Assembly: GCF_051659545.1 (NCBI RefSeq)
Contig: NZ_JBOFOR010000218.1
Coordinates: 1 to 52,512, forward strand
Direction: 5' to 3'
DNA: 52,512 nt
Source of the DNA: JBOFOR01 sp051659545
Lineage (GTDB): Bacteria; Bacillota; Clostridia; Peptostreptococcales; Peptostreptococcaceae
The notes under the pieces are model-generated. The model had not been told where the DNA came from and did not search any database. It was given only the letters and a program-made list of their open reading frames with translations. Position 1 is the stretch's first letter, and the number at the start of each line of letters is the position of its first letter. Made by a program: the position numbers and the translations under genes. Below, piece after piece: positions 16,879-24,401 of the stretch.

Positions 16879-17187
16879 ATGGTCTATAAGTCAATAGAGT
16901 GGTTAATAAAAAAAGAAGACTTAAAAAATAATTCAATACTTTATAAAAGTTTTTCTCTTGAAGAAGAAAATAAAACTATTATACATGGTATAGCTGTTTA
17001 TGTAGATAACTACACCCCTGCTAAGAATGCATTGGTATCTCTTCAAGAATCAAAATCAAACGAAGAGCAATACGTAGATAAATATCTTACTTTTACTGAT
17101 GAAAAAGGATATTTTCTAATTTCTTTCACTCCTGAAGAATATAAAAAATATAAGATAGTTGTTTATTATCCAAGTACTAATTCGTAA
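16879..17187 (+). CDS. Single carboxypeptidase-regulatory-like domain protein, second copy
   Basis: A 102-residue protein, distantly similar in pattern to its neighbours. HGIAVYVDNYTPAKNALVSL, then FTDEKGYFLISF and YKIVVYYPS match the CarboxypepD_reg strand order. The N-terminal 30 residues are charged (VYKSIEWLIKKEDL). No signal peptide or anchor is visible. Its ribosome-binding site GAGGTG lies inside a perfect 8-bp hairpin, so its translation may be controlled separately from the upstream genes. Confidence 0.65.
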   Translation: MVYKSIEWLIKKEDLKNNSILYKSFSLEEENKTIIHGIAVYVDNYTPAKNALVSLQESKSNEEQYVDKYLTFTDEKGYFLISFTPEEYKKYKIVVYYPSTNS

Positions 17188-17205
17188 AAAATGAGGTGTA
17201 AATTT

Positions 17206-17511
17206 ATGGGTACTTTTAATGGTGGCATTGATGTAAAAGTCAATCAAGGAGAGTTAAAAAACATCACTATAAAATTAACTGGCCAAGATGGAGCTATTAT
17301 TTCTGGCACAGTTACTTTTCCTGATGGTATTACTCCTGTATACAATGCTACAATATTGCTAAGTTATATCTACAATGGTATTTTAAATCCTATTACCTTT
17401 AGTTTTACTGATATTCATGGTAATTTTATGTTTGGTATAAAAAATACTAGCCTGGATTATCATATCACCGTTGTTTACAATGAGCCTACAACTGAAATAG
17501 TTTCGCCGTAA
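17206..17511 (+). CDS. Single carboxypeptidase-regulatory-like domain protein, third copy
   Basis: A 101-residue beta-rich protein. The N-terminus (GTFNGGIDVKVNQGELKNI) is followed by the best match to the fold in this cluster: ISGTVTFPDGITPVYNATI, FSFTDIHGNFMFGI and YHITVVYN. The start at 17206 has GAGGTG seven bases upstream; an in-frame ATG at 17191 precedes that site. It is the last gene of the cluster and is followed by a terminator. No export signal is visible. Confidence 0.7.
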   Translation: MGTFNGGIDVKVNQGELKNITIKLTGQDGAIISGTVTFPDGITPVYNATILLSYIYNGILNPITFSFTDIHGNFMFGIKNTSLDYHITVVYNEPTTEIVSP

Positions 17512-17519
17512 CAAATGTA

Positions 17520-17554
17520 AAAGTGATATATTATTTATGTCACTTTATTTTTTT
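17520..17554 (+). terminator. Terminator after the transthyretin-domain cluster
   Basis: AAAGTGA / TCACTTT with a 13-base loop is followed by ATTTTTTTT on the plus strand, just 3' of the last small gene. Confidence 0.7.
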
Positions 17555-17691
17555 AAAATCCATAATTACAAAATAATTGGTATTAATTTTTATATTATGC
17601 TATTATATAAAAGTTATAAACTAACCTGTTTTTATACATAATTATATTAAAGAATAAATACTAAATATAGATTAATGAAAGGTACGTTATT

Positions 17692-18804
17692 ATGAATTTT
17701 AAAAAATTAGGAATAAGTGATAATATATACAACGTTTTAATGAAAAATGGTATAAATGAGCCAACTCCAGTTCAAGAACAAAGCATTGGCCTTATAATGA
17801 ATGGTTCTGATGTTATTGCTCAAGCTGCTACTGGCACAGGTAAAACTTTAGCTTTTTTACTTCCAATATTTGAACAGATATCTCCTAACAATAACTTTGT
17901 TCAAGGATTAATTATATCTCCAACTAGAGAGCTTGCTATACAAATAACAGAAGAAGCCAACAAGCTATCACAAGGCAAAGATATAAATATTTTAGCTGCT
18001 TATGGAGGTAAAGACGTTTCTTCTCAAATAAAAAAATTAAAAGGAAGCATTCATTTAGTTATAGCTACTCCAGGTAGGCTTATAGACCATCTTATGAGAA
18101 AAACTGTAGACTTAAGCAAATTAAATACTTTAGTATTGGATGAAGCTGATGAAATGTTATTTATGGGCTTTAAAAACGATATAGAAACTATTATGAAATT
18201 TATGCCAAAAAAACGTCAGATGTTATGTTTTTCTGCTACTATGGATTCTCAAGTAAAAAAATTAGCTTATAGATATATGAATGATCCTTGTGTAGTCACT
18301 ATTCAAAAAGAAGAAAAGTTAACTCTTGACAATATAAAACAAGAAGTAGTTGAAACTACAGATAGACATAAGCAAGACACACTTTGTTCTGTTCTAAATG
18401 AAGATAACCCTTTTATGGCAATCATCTTCTGTAGAACTAAGGTAAGAGTTGATAAACTTGAAGAAGGTCTACACCAACGTGGATACAATTGTGCTAAGCT
18501 GCATAGTGATATCCAACAATCTAAGCGTGAAAGAATAATGAAGTCATTTAGAAATTCTGATATTCAATATCTTATCGCTACCGATGTTGCTGCTCGTGGA
18601 TTAGATGTGAGCGGTGTAACACACATTTATAACTATGATATACCTGAAACTGTTGAATCTTATGTACATCGTATAGGTAGAACTGGTAGAGCAGGTGAAG
18701 AAGGGTATACTTGCCTTTTTATAGATCCTAAAAATCAAAAAATGTTAGAAGAAATTGAAAAAACCATAAAAATGAGGATATCAAAAAGACAACTAAACCA
18801 ATAA
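17692..18804 (+). CDS. DEAD-box ATP-dependent RNA helicase
   Basis: A 370-residue two-RecA-domain helicase that unwinds RNA duplexes, for example in ribosome assembly or mRNA turnover. It shows the Q motif (TPVQEQSI), Walker A ATGTGKT (46-52), PTRELA, TPGR, DEAD, SAT, then ATDVAARGLD and HRIGRTGRAG. It ends soon after motif VI, so it is a minimal core without the RNA-binding tail of DbpA or the long basic tail of CshA. That makes the subfamily uncertain. It is flanked by non-coding DNA and is probably monocistronic. Confidence 0.93.
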   Translation: MNFKKLGISDNIYNVLMKNGINEPTPVQEQSIGLIMNGSDVIAQAATGTGKTLAFLLPIFEQISPNNNFVQGLIISPTRELAIQITEEANKLSQGKDINILAAYGGKDVSSQIKKLKGSIHLVIATPGRLIDHLMRKTVDLSKLNTLVLDEADEMLFMGFKNDIETIMKFMPKKRQMLCFSATMDSQVKKLAYRYMNDPCVVTIQKEEKLTLDNIKQEVVETTDRHKQDTLCSVLNEDNPFMAIIFCRTKVRVDKLEEGLHQRGYNCAKLHSDIQQSKRERIMKSFRNSDIQYLIATDVAARGLDVSGVTHIYNYDIPETVESYVHRIGRTGRAGEEGYTCLFIDPKNQKMLEEIEKTIKMRISKRQLNQ

Positions 18805-18879
18805 ATAGTATATAATATAATTAACATTTATTACTTACAGTTTTTTAGCTGTCAATTTAAAGGGGGAATATCTATTTAG

Positions 18880-19074
18880 ATGGATAGGTTGTTTAGTTTT
18901 TTATTACTTGTAGCAATGGGTATATGTATTTTTTCATTTAACTTATTTTGGACTTCAAATCAGTTAATATTTGTTTTCTTATCTGTAATTGGAATTGGTT
19001 TAAGTTTAGTTATGCTACTATGGGGCAACAGAAATTTTTTAAATAAATTTATTGGTTCAAAAGTCAAAAAATAA
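18880..19074 (+). CDS. Small membrane protein of unknown function
   Basis: A 64-residue protein with two hydrophobic helices (about 4-22 and 27-47) and a basic tail (FIGSKVKK). I do not recognise it. AAAGGGGG lies upstream but 13 bases from the ATG, which is long, so translation efficiency or the exact start is uncertain. A strong bidirectional terminator follows. Confidence 0.6.
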   Translation: MDRLFSFLLLVAMGICIFSFNLFWTSNQLIFVFLSVIGIGLSLVMLLWGNRNFLNKFIGSKVKK

Positions 19075-19090
19075 TTCTTTAGTAATTATT

Positions 19091-19124
19091 AAAAAGGTAG
19101 TTTCTTAGTGAAACTACCTTTTTT
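19091..19124. terminator. Bidirectional terminator
   Basis: AAGGTAGTTTC / GAAACTACCTT (5-base loop) is flanked by A and T runs, between the converging small membrane protein gene and the 3D-domain gene. Confidence 0.85.
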
Positions 19125-19139
19125 CTTAAGTAAAAGTCA

Positions 19140-19712
19140 TTATTTTAAAATTTGTATCTCTATTGTTTTTCTTCCCCAGTTGTAACACTCTTTGTTGCTA
19201 TTCATATATATGTCTATTTTATTTCCTTTTATAGCTCCACCAGTATTATTAGCTATAAACACCTTATTAAAGCAGGGTATATAAACCTTAGTTCCATAAG
19301 GTATAACTCTTGGATCAACTGCAATTGTACCCCATATTGGTTTTTGGCCAGTTGATGTAATACCATATCCAGTATAGGCAGTAGCTACAACTTGAACACT
19401 AGTTTTACTATTATTGTTATCACCCTCTGGTTTAACTAACTCTTTATCTAATGATATATATTTACCATTTGACCATCCTTTTTTATTATCTGGCCCTTGT
19501 ATTTTATACCAACCATTATTACTATCTAATATTGTAACTGTTTGATTTTTTTGTAAAGAGCCTATTACATTGTACTTAGTTGATGGACCTTTTCTAATAT
19601 TTAAACTACTTATAGTTACTTTTCCTGTGTTATCAGCGTATGAACTAGTTGCTCCTAATGTAAATATTACTGTTAAAAGTAACATTACTGTTATTACAGT
19701 TTTCTTTATCAT
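19140..19712 (-). CDS. Secreted SH3 and 3D domain protein (YocH-like wall hydrolase)
   Basis: A 190-residue exported protein. Residues 1-26 are a signal peptide (cleavage near SYA-DN). About 28-90 is a bacterial SH3 domain (SSLNIRKGPSTKYNVIGSL, then GWSNGKYI). About 108-188 is a 3D domain related to lytic transglycosylases: VVATAYTGYG, VDPRVIPYGTKVYIP, TGGAIKGNKIDIYM. The usual middle Asp (AxDTGGA) is Asn here (ANNTGGA), so one of the three named aspartates is missing. Upstream lies a mirrored pair of WalR-like boxes, as expected for a yocH-type gene. Confidence 0.88.
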   Translation of the reverse strand: MIKKTVITVMLLLTVIFTLGATSSYADNTGKVTISSLNIRKGPSTKYNVIGSLQKNQTVTILDSNNGWYKIQGPDNKKGWSNGKYISLDKELVKPEGDNNNSKTSVQVVATAYTGYGITSTGQKPIWGTIAVDPRVIPYGTKVYIPCFNKVFIANNTGGAIKGNKIDIYMNSNKECYNWGRKTIEIQILK

Positions 19713-19810
19713 AAAAGCTCTCCCATCCTATTTCATTTTTATTTAACCTTTTATATTTTTCTGTATTTGTTGCTTTTTTGTAACTTTTATCTCTAATTAC
19801 ATGGTAGTTG

Positions 19811-19866
19811 ATTTGTAACCTTTTTGTAAAGTATTTTTTGAAATTATTTACAAAAAGGTTACAAAT
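19811..19866. promoter_or_regulatory. Mirrored pair of WalR-type boxes in a 20-bp inverted repeat
   Basis: A perfect 20-bp inverted repeat (19811-19830 and 19847-19866, extendable by one G-C pair) has a 16-base centre. Each arm contains TGTAAC-CTTTT-TGTAAA, an exact match to the WalR consensus TGTWAH-N5-TGTWAH. It lies about 100-155 bp upstream of the YocH-like gene and directly upstream of a plus-strand promoter. Confidence 0.6.
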
Positions 19867-19887
19867 CCATTATTATTATCCTATAAA
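19859..19887 (+). promoter_or_regulatory. Plus-strand sigma-A type promoter overlapping the WalR box
   Basis: TTACAA (19859-19864), a 17-bp spacer and TATAAA (19882-19887). The -35 lies inside the right arm of the inverted repeat, so a bound regulator would touch RNA polymerase. It would transcribe the small ORF at 19930. Confidence 0.45.
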
Positions 19888-19929
19888 TTTTATACTCTAT
19901 TATATAAACATAAGGAGTTTAAATACGAT

Positions 19930-20088
19930 TTGTTACTATATTCTAACCACATAATAATAGGAGTTTTTTATGAATACTATCTTAGCCGTGCACCTAGAGG
20001 AATCATGGATTTTATGTTTGTAAATTTAATAGATTATGGTAATTGGGAACCTCCATATTTATCTTATATCAAAAAAGACATCTCCTAA
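19930..20088 (+). CDS. Candidate small ORF, unknown function
   Basis: A possible 52-residue protein starting at TTG (MLLYSNHIIIG), ending at TAA in 20086-20088. AAGGAG lies 12 bases upstream, which is long; a shorter version from the ATG at 20005 would give 27 residues. The C-terminal half (FVNLIDYGNWEPPYLSYI) looks like real protein sequence. It has a promoter upstream and a bidirectional terminator that overlaps its end, which argues for a transcript. It could also be the remnant of a longer decayed gene, since a decayed arcA is next to it. Confidence 0.35.
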   Translation: MLLYSNHIIIGVFYEYYLSRAPRGIMDFMFVNLIDYGNWEPPYLSYIKKDIS

Positions 20089-20106
20089 ATAGGAGATATC
20101 TTTTTT
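20071..20106. terminator. Bidirectional terminator beside the arcA remnant
   Basis: ATCTCCT / AGGAGAT with flanking A and T runs forms a hairpin usable on both strands, at the 3' end of the arcA remnant (minus) and of the small ORF at 19930 (plus). Confidence 0.75.
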
Positions 20107-20726
20107 ATTCTCTAACCAATGGCATTGACATACATCTAGGTCCGCCTCTGCCTCTAGATAATTCAGAGGAGGGCATTGTATTAACTTTAATTCCATTTTC
20201 CTCTAATATTCTATTGGTAACATAATTCCTTGAATATACTACAACTTCACCAGGGCTAATATTGTACTTATTGTACTATAAGGCATATTGAAAAATATAT
20301 TATTAGCTAATATTTCAATAGCTTGCGGTGGTGTTCTTTGAGATATTCCTACTGCAATGATATTTTCATTTATATTTAAAATGTCTCCACCTTCAATAGA
20401 GTATTCAAAGTTTCTATCATATACTCTATGAATATTTTTGTAATCTGAATGATATTAAAAATATAATCCGCATATATAGTTTCTCTACCTCTTGTAACAG
20501 AATACATTTTGTTCATACTTACACAATTTCCTATTGTAGCAAATGGGTCTCTAGTAAAGTATAAATTTGGCATAGGATCAGTTATAAATGGATAATCTGA
20601 CTCTATATAGTCTGATAACATTTTTCTATCATATTTAGGTAATTCTAGTTTATTTATTCCTGACATAGTTTTTTGTACCAACTCTTTTTTAGACTTTATA
20701 CTACTTACCCCTTGATATTTATAATT
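20105..20726 (-). pseudogene. arcA: Decayed arginine deiminase gene
   Basis: Arginine deiminase hydrolyses arginine to citrulline. Three pieces remain on the minus strand. The first (about 20726-20445) reads ELVQKTMSGINKLELP, then SDYPFITDPMPNLYFTRDPF and MYSVTRGRET. A one-base deletion near 20445 shifts the frame, and the second piece reads YSIEGGDIL and AVGISQRTPPQAIEIL. After about 20290 a large part is missing, and a third piece (to 20105) reads SPGEVVVYSRNYVTNRILEE and SRGRGGPRCMSMPLVRE, with the catalytic Cys still present. The first 100 or so residues of the family are also absent. It cannot make an active enzyme. Confidence 0.9.
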
Positions 20727-20744
20727 TTACAATTATTATATAAA

Positions 20745-20759
20745 GTTACCTTAGGTAAC
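20745..20759. promoter_or_regulatory. Palindrome upstream of the arcA remnant
   Basis: GTTACCT-T-AGGTAAC is a 7-bp inverted repeat just upstream of the arcA remnant. On the minus strand a TATAAT-like element follows directly. It may be the operator of the former gene. Apart from this, 20727-21005 is AT-rich non-coding DNA in which I see nothing else. Confidence 0.3.
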
Positions 20760-21005
20760 CTACAACTATTTTTAATTTACTATATTTTTATTATATTTTA
20801 AATTTTACTTAGTTTTTACATTCAAGGTATTTTTCCGCTTATTTTTTATGTGTTTTTATGTGTTTTTTTATACTTTTTATGTATATTTCATATTCTTAAC
20901 GCGATTTTAACCTTTAGTTAATAATCTTCTAATCCTCTTTGCCTAATATTTTGCTACTATATATTTAAATCAAGCTTTATACATTAGTATAGGGAGGAAA
21001 TTAAT

Positions 21006-22622
21006 TTGAAAATTATAATAGGTCTAATGGGTGGCTTAGGTCTTTTTATTTTTGGAATGGATTTAATGAGGCGTGGACTACAAAGATGCGCTGGAGAAAA
21101 TATAAAAAAAATTGTAGATCTTATTACTAAAAATATACTATTTTCAATTTTGGTAGGTTTAATAGTTACAGTAATTATTCAGAGTTCTAGTGCTACTACA
21201 GTTATGGTTGTAGGATTAGTAAATGCAGGTATATTAGGACTACCTCAAGCTTTAGGTATAATAATGGGTGCAAATATAGGCACTACTATTACTAGTCAGC
21301 TTGTTTCTTTTAATCTACATGGTATCGAGTCATTAGCTTTAATAGTTGGTATATTGCTATATTTATTTCCGCCAAGTGCCAAGTATAAATATTTTTCTGA
21401 GGTTTTGTTGGGAATAGGAATCTTATTTGTTGGTATGAATATTATGAAAACGTCAGTGGAACCTTTAATGTATCTTACAGCTTTTAAAAATACTTTATTA
21501 TACTTTATTGCTCATCCAACTCTAGGTATTTTAGCTGGTTTTTTAGTAACAGGTGTTATTCAAAGTTCTAGTGCTTCAATAGGTATGTTGATGGCTATAT
21601 GTTCTAATGGGCTTTTACCTTTAACTTCAGCTCTTCCAATAGTTTACGGAGGAAATATAGGTACTTGTGTGACTTCGTTATTTTCTAGTGTCGGTGCAAA
21701 TAAAAACTCAAGAAGAGCTGCTATTATGCATTTAATATTTAATGTTATAGGCACCATTATATTTGTACTATTTTTAAGTAGACCTTTAGAATCTTTAGTT
21801 ATTAAAATGTCTCCAGGTGATATTTCTAGACAAATAGCAAATTCTCATACTTTATTTAATCTTATAAATACTATTTTACTTTTACCATTTACTAATTATA
21901 TAGTAAAACTTACTAATATAATAATACCTTATGATCATACTGAAAATTCTTTGGTAAATACCACTATGTACTTAGATGAAAGGATACTTCAAACGCCATC
22001 TCTTGCTTTATCTAACACTATGAAAGAAGTTGGTAGGATGGGTGATAGAACGTTACTTGCTTTAGATTGTTCTTTACAAGCAATTTTAACTTCTGATTTA
22101 GATAAAGTAAAAAAAGCACTCTATCATGAGGAAAAAGTCAACAAAATACAAAAAGATATTTTAAACTATTTATTAAGTTTATCTAAAACTAATCTTAGTG
22201 AAGATGAAAGTTATAGAACTACTAGTATTTTTAGTACTGTAAATGATATTGAAAAAATTTGTAATTATGCTGAAGATATTGCTAATATGACTAATACAGC
22301 TATTATAGCAAAATTTGATTTATCTGAAATTGATAGAGATGAACTTATTAGCTTATATAATAAGATTATTACTAATTTTAATAATGCAATTATATCTTTA
22401 CAAAATAAAGATACAACCCTAGCTAACAAAGTTATAGAAGCTAAAAAGGAAATTTACTATCTTGAAAAAACATCTAGAAAAGCTCATATAAATAAGTTAA
22501 ACGAAGGTAACTGTAATATTGAAATAGGCATTATGTATTTAAACTTAATATCTAATTTAGAAAAAATATCTATTCATTCTGCTAATATTGCAGAACAAGT
22601 TCTAATGCTACGTTACTGCTAA
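21006..22622 (+). CDS. Na/Pi cotransporter family protein with C-terminal PhoU-like domain
   Basis: A 538-residue membrane protein predicted to move phosphate with sodium. Two inverted repeats each carry the QSSSAT / QSSSAS signature, followed by GANIGTT and GGNIGTC. About eight helices end near residue 305. Residues 330-535 are a helical PhoU-like domain (MGDRTLLALDCSL onward) that probably senses or regulates. The start is TTG at 21006 with GGGAGGA upstream and no closer ATG. It is flanked by a terminator and appears monocistronic. Confidence 0.92.
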   Translation: MKIIIGLMGGLGLFIFGMDLMRRGLQRCAGENIKKIVDLITKNILFSILVGLIVTVIIQSSSATTVMVVGLVNAGILGLPQALGIIMGANIGTTITSQLVSFNLHGIESLALIVGILLYLFPPSAKYKYFSEVLLGIGILFVGMNIMKTSVEPLMYLTAFKNTLLYFIAHPTLGILAGFLVTGVIQSSSASIGMLMAICSNGLLPLTSALPIVYGGNIGTCVTSLFSSVGANKNSRRAAIMHLIFNVIGTIIFVLFLSRPLESLVIKMSPGDISRQIANSHTLFNLINTILLLPFTNYIVKLTNIIIPYDHTENSLVNTTMYLDERILQTPSLALSNTMKEVGRMGDRTLLALDCSLQAILTSDLDKVKKALYHEEKVNKIQKDILNYLLSLSKTNLSEDESYRTTSIFSTVNDIEKICNYAEDIANMTNTAIIAKFDLSEIDRDELISLYNKIITNFNNAIISLQNKDTTLANKVIEAKKEIYYLEKTSRKAHINKLNEGNCNIEIGIMYLNLISNLEKISIHSANIAEQVLMLRYC

Positions 22623-22657
22623 TAAAAATAACCCTTCTTGCTAGGGTTATTTTTATT
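22621..22657. terminator. Bidirectional terminator
   Basis: AAAATAACCCT / AGGGTTATTTT with a 7-base loop, flanked by A and T. It lies between the converging Na/Pi cotransporter gene and the gene at 22656, and overlaps the stop codon of the latter. Confidence 0.85.
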
Positions 22658-22919
22658 AATCAATTATAATTCTAATACTGTCTCCATTTTTTCTCTCTAT
22701 GTGTGCAATTTCTCCAACTAAGTCATGATCAAAAGCTTGCATCAATACCGTTAAAAGTTTTTGGCTGTCTATAATATCAGCTTTGCTATTAAAGAAATCT
22801 ATAGCATTATTTTTAATCATTTTCTTAACAAAATCTATAGGCAATTTTATGCTAACTTTGTCTCCCATATAAGATATAATTCTTATTCTTACCAATTTTT
22901 CTCCATGGTTTTTTATCAT
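22656..22919 (-). CDS. Small protein resembling the SHOCT-like N-terminal unit of DUF4097/YvlB proteins
   Basis: An 87-residue soluble protein. The pattern VRIRIISYMGDKVSIKLPIDFVKKMI followed by a middle helix and ending GEIAHIERKNGDSIRIIID resembles the small N-terminal domain found in YvlB-type proteins, but the DUF4097 beta-helix that usually follows is absent. The start at 22919 is chosen because AGGAGGAG lies just upstream; the reading frame is open further upstream without another such site. No function is known. Confidence 0.7.
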   Translation of the reverse strand: MIKNHGEKLVRIRIISYMGDKVSIKLPIDFVKKMIKNNAIDFFNSKADIIDSQKLLTVLMQAFDHDLVGEIAHIERKNGDSIRIIID

Positions 22920-22935
22920 AACTCCTCCTAAAATT

Positions 22936-22964
22936 TCTATAAATATAAATTTAAACTTTGTCAA
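22936..22964 (-). promoter_or_regulatory. Sigma-A type promoter very close to the start codon
   Basis: The minus strand has TTGACA (22964-22959), a 17-bp spacer and TATAGA (22941-22936). The predicted transcript start is only about 10 bases before the ATG at 22919, so the ribosome-binding site would be at the very 5' end. Confidence 0.5.
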
Positions 22965-22976
22965 AAATATAATCAT

Positions 22977-22994
22977 CACTGTAAATCTACAGTG
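22977..22994. promoter_or_regulatory. Palindromic operator-like site
   Basis: CACTGTA-AATC-TACAGTG is a perfect 7-bp inverted repeat just upstream of the -35 of the promoter at 22936-22964. This position suits an activator. The regulator is unknown. Confidence 0.35.
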
Positions 22995-23178
22995 TTTAAT
23001 TTAATACTCTATTTTATATTCTGTATGTTATAATATATATTCCTAAATATGCTGATTTTTAATATTATATATTTGTAACCATATTTATTTTATGTTAAAA
23101 TGTTTTATATTGAAATATTTCATATTAATCTATTAGGATTACTATAAATACCACTTTATTTTAAGGAGACGATTAACT

Positions 23179-23928
23179 TTGTTTAATTACATCAAATTTG
23201 CTATATACCAAGTAATAGGATTTATTTCATCTATACCTTTATTAATGAAACTAAAGAAAAACTTAAATAAATTCAGCAATCATGAGATTTTTAGCTTCTT
23301 ACAAAAACAAGCTAAAACATCATTAAAACTCGTAGATATAGACCTTACTATTTTAGGAAAAGAAAATTTGCCTAACGAACCTGTTTTATTTGTAGCTAAT
23401 CATTCTAGCATGCTAGATAGTTTTATTTTAATCTCTAGCGTAGATAGACCTATTGGTTGCTTAATAGCTGATGAGCCTGTGTGGAAAAACCTACCTATTG
23501 TTAATAAATGGGCTGATCTTATTAAATGTGTATATATTAATAGAAAAAATCCTAGAGATGGAATAAAAAGTATTTCTCAAGCTGCTAACAACATACTAGA
23601 AGGTCACAGTATGGCAGTTTTCCCTGAGGGAGATTTAACTTGGGTCAAAGATCCTAATGCCTTAATCTCTGATTTTCGAAATGGAGCATTAAAAATAGCT
23701 TATAAAGCTAATTGTCCAATTGTTCCTTTTGTTATAAAAAATTCTAAAGAAACTTATGAAGGGTACCAACCTATTGGAAAAATAAGTTCTGTTCCTGTAG
23801 AGGTGGAGTTTTTAGATCCAATCTACGATCATATAGAAAATCCACGATTAAAATCTACAACTCTAGGAGAAAATATAAAAAACAAAATGATTAATAAAAT
23901 AAATGATTTTAGAACAAAAAAAGTATGA
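23179..23928 (+). CDS. plsC: 1-acyl-sn-glycerol-3-phosphate acyltransferase (PlsC family)
   Basis: A 249-residue membrane-associated enzyme that acylates lysophosphatidate to phosphatidate, the substrate of CdsA. The HX4D motif is in NHSSMLDSF, followed by FPEGDLT, NGALKIAYKANCPIVPF and a C-terminal PVEVEFLDPI strand. The N-terminus is hydrophobic. The start is TTG at 23179, with AAGGAG about ten bases upstream. It converges on the MOSC gene with a shared terminator. The exact acyl acceptor is assumed from the family. Confidence 0.9.
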   Translation: MFNYIKFAIYQVIGFISSIPLLMKLKKNLNKFSNHEIFSFLQKQAKTSLKLVDIDLTILGKENLPNEPVLFVANHSSMLDSFILISSVDRPIGCLIADEPVWKNLPIVNKWADLIKCVYINRKNPRDGIKSISQAANNILEGHSMAVFPEGDLTWVKDPNALISDFRNGALKIAYKANCPIVPFVIKNSKETYEGYQPIGKISSVPVEVEFLDPIYDHIENPRLKSTTLGENIKNKMINKINDFRTKKV

Positions 23929-23950
23929 AGATAAAACTTCATACTTTTTT
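23917..23950. terminator. Bidirectional terminator between plsC and the MOSC gene
   Basis: AAAAAAGTATGAAG / CTTCATACTTTTTT, a perfect 14-bp stem with a 6-base loop, covers both stop-codon regions of the converging genes. Confidence 0.88.
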
Positions 23951-24380
23951 ACATTATTTCTACAAGATCATCTACTTTTATAATTCCTTCTTTAATAACC
24001 TTTACAAAAATCCCTTCTCTTGGCATTACACAGTCTCCAGTAGTCTTTTTTATTTCACAACCACCATGACATTTTTTTCCTATTTGAGTTACTTCTACTT
24101 GGCAGTCACCTATTTTAATCATAGTTCCTATTGGTAATGTATGTACTTCTATTCCTTCTGTAGTAATATTTTCTGCAAAATCTCCAAATTTCAGATGATC
24201 AAAGCCTTTAGCTTTCATTTTATCTATACTCTCTTTAGCTAAGATACTTATTTGACGATGCCAGTTTCCTGCATGAGCATCCCCACATATTCCATAATTA
24301 ATTTTTATTTCTGCTTTATCAACAGGTATTTTTACTACGCCTTTTTCTGTACTTGTATTTATAGATACTATTTTTGCCAT
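23949..24380 (-). CDS. MOSC domain protein
   Basis: A 143-residue stand-alone MOSC domain, related to the C-terminus of molybdenum cofactor sulfurases. CGDAHAGNWHRQISIL is the family signature, and CHGGCEIKKTTGDCVMPREGIF near the C-terminus carries the conserved Cys. It probably handles sulfur or cofactor in maturing molybdenum enzymes. It is the last gene of the run moaA-moaC-MOSC, which supports the molybdenum link. The precise reaction is not known. Confidence 0.9.
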   Translation of the reverse strand: MAKIVSINTSTEKGVVKIPVDKAEIKINYGICGDAHAGNWHRQISILAKESIDKMKAKGFDHLKFGDFAENITTEGIEVHTLPIGTMIKIGDCQVEVTQIGKKCHGGCEIKKTTGDCVMPREGIFVKVIKEGIIKVDDLVEIM

Positions 24381-24401
24381 TAATCTCCCACCTTAATATA
24401 C

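Noticed and set aside
12432..17511. Prophage or integrated element
   Set aside because: No integrase, phage structural gene, flanking repeat or tRNA is seen. The island is only an accessory block between housekeeping genes.
22977..22994. LexA (SOS) box
   Set aside because: CTGT-N6-ACAG has the wrong spacing for the E. coli-type site and does not match the Firmicutes GAAC-N4-GTTC type.
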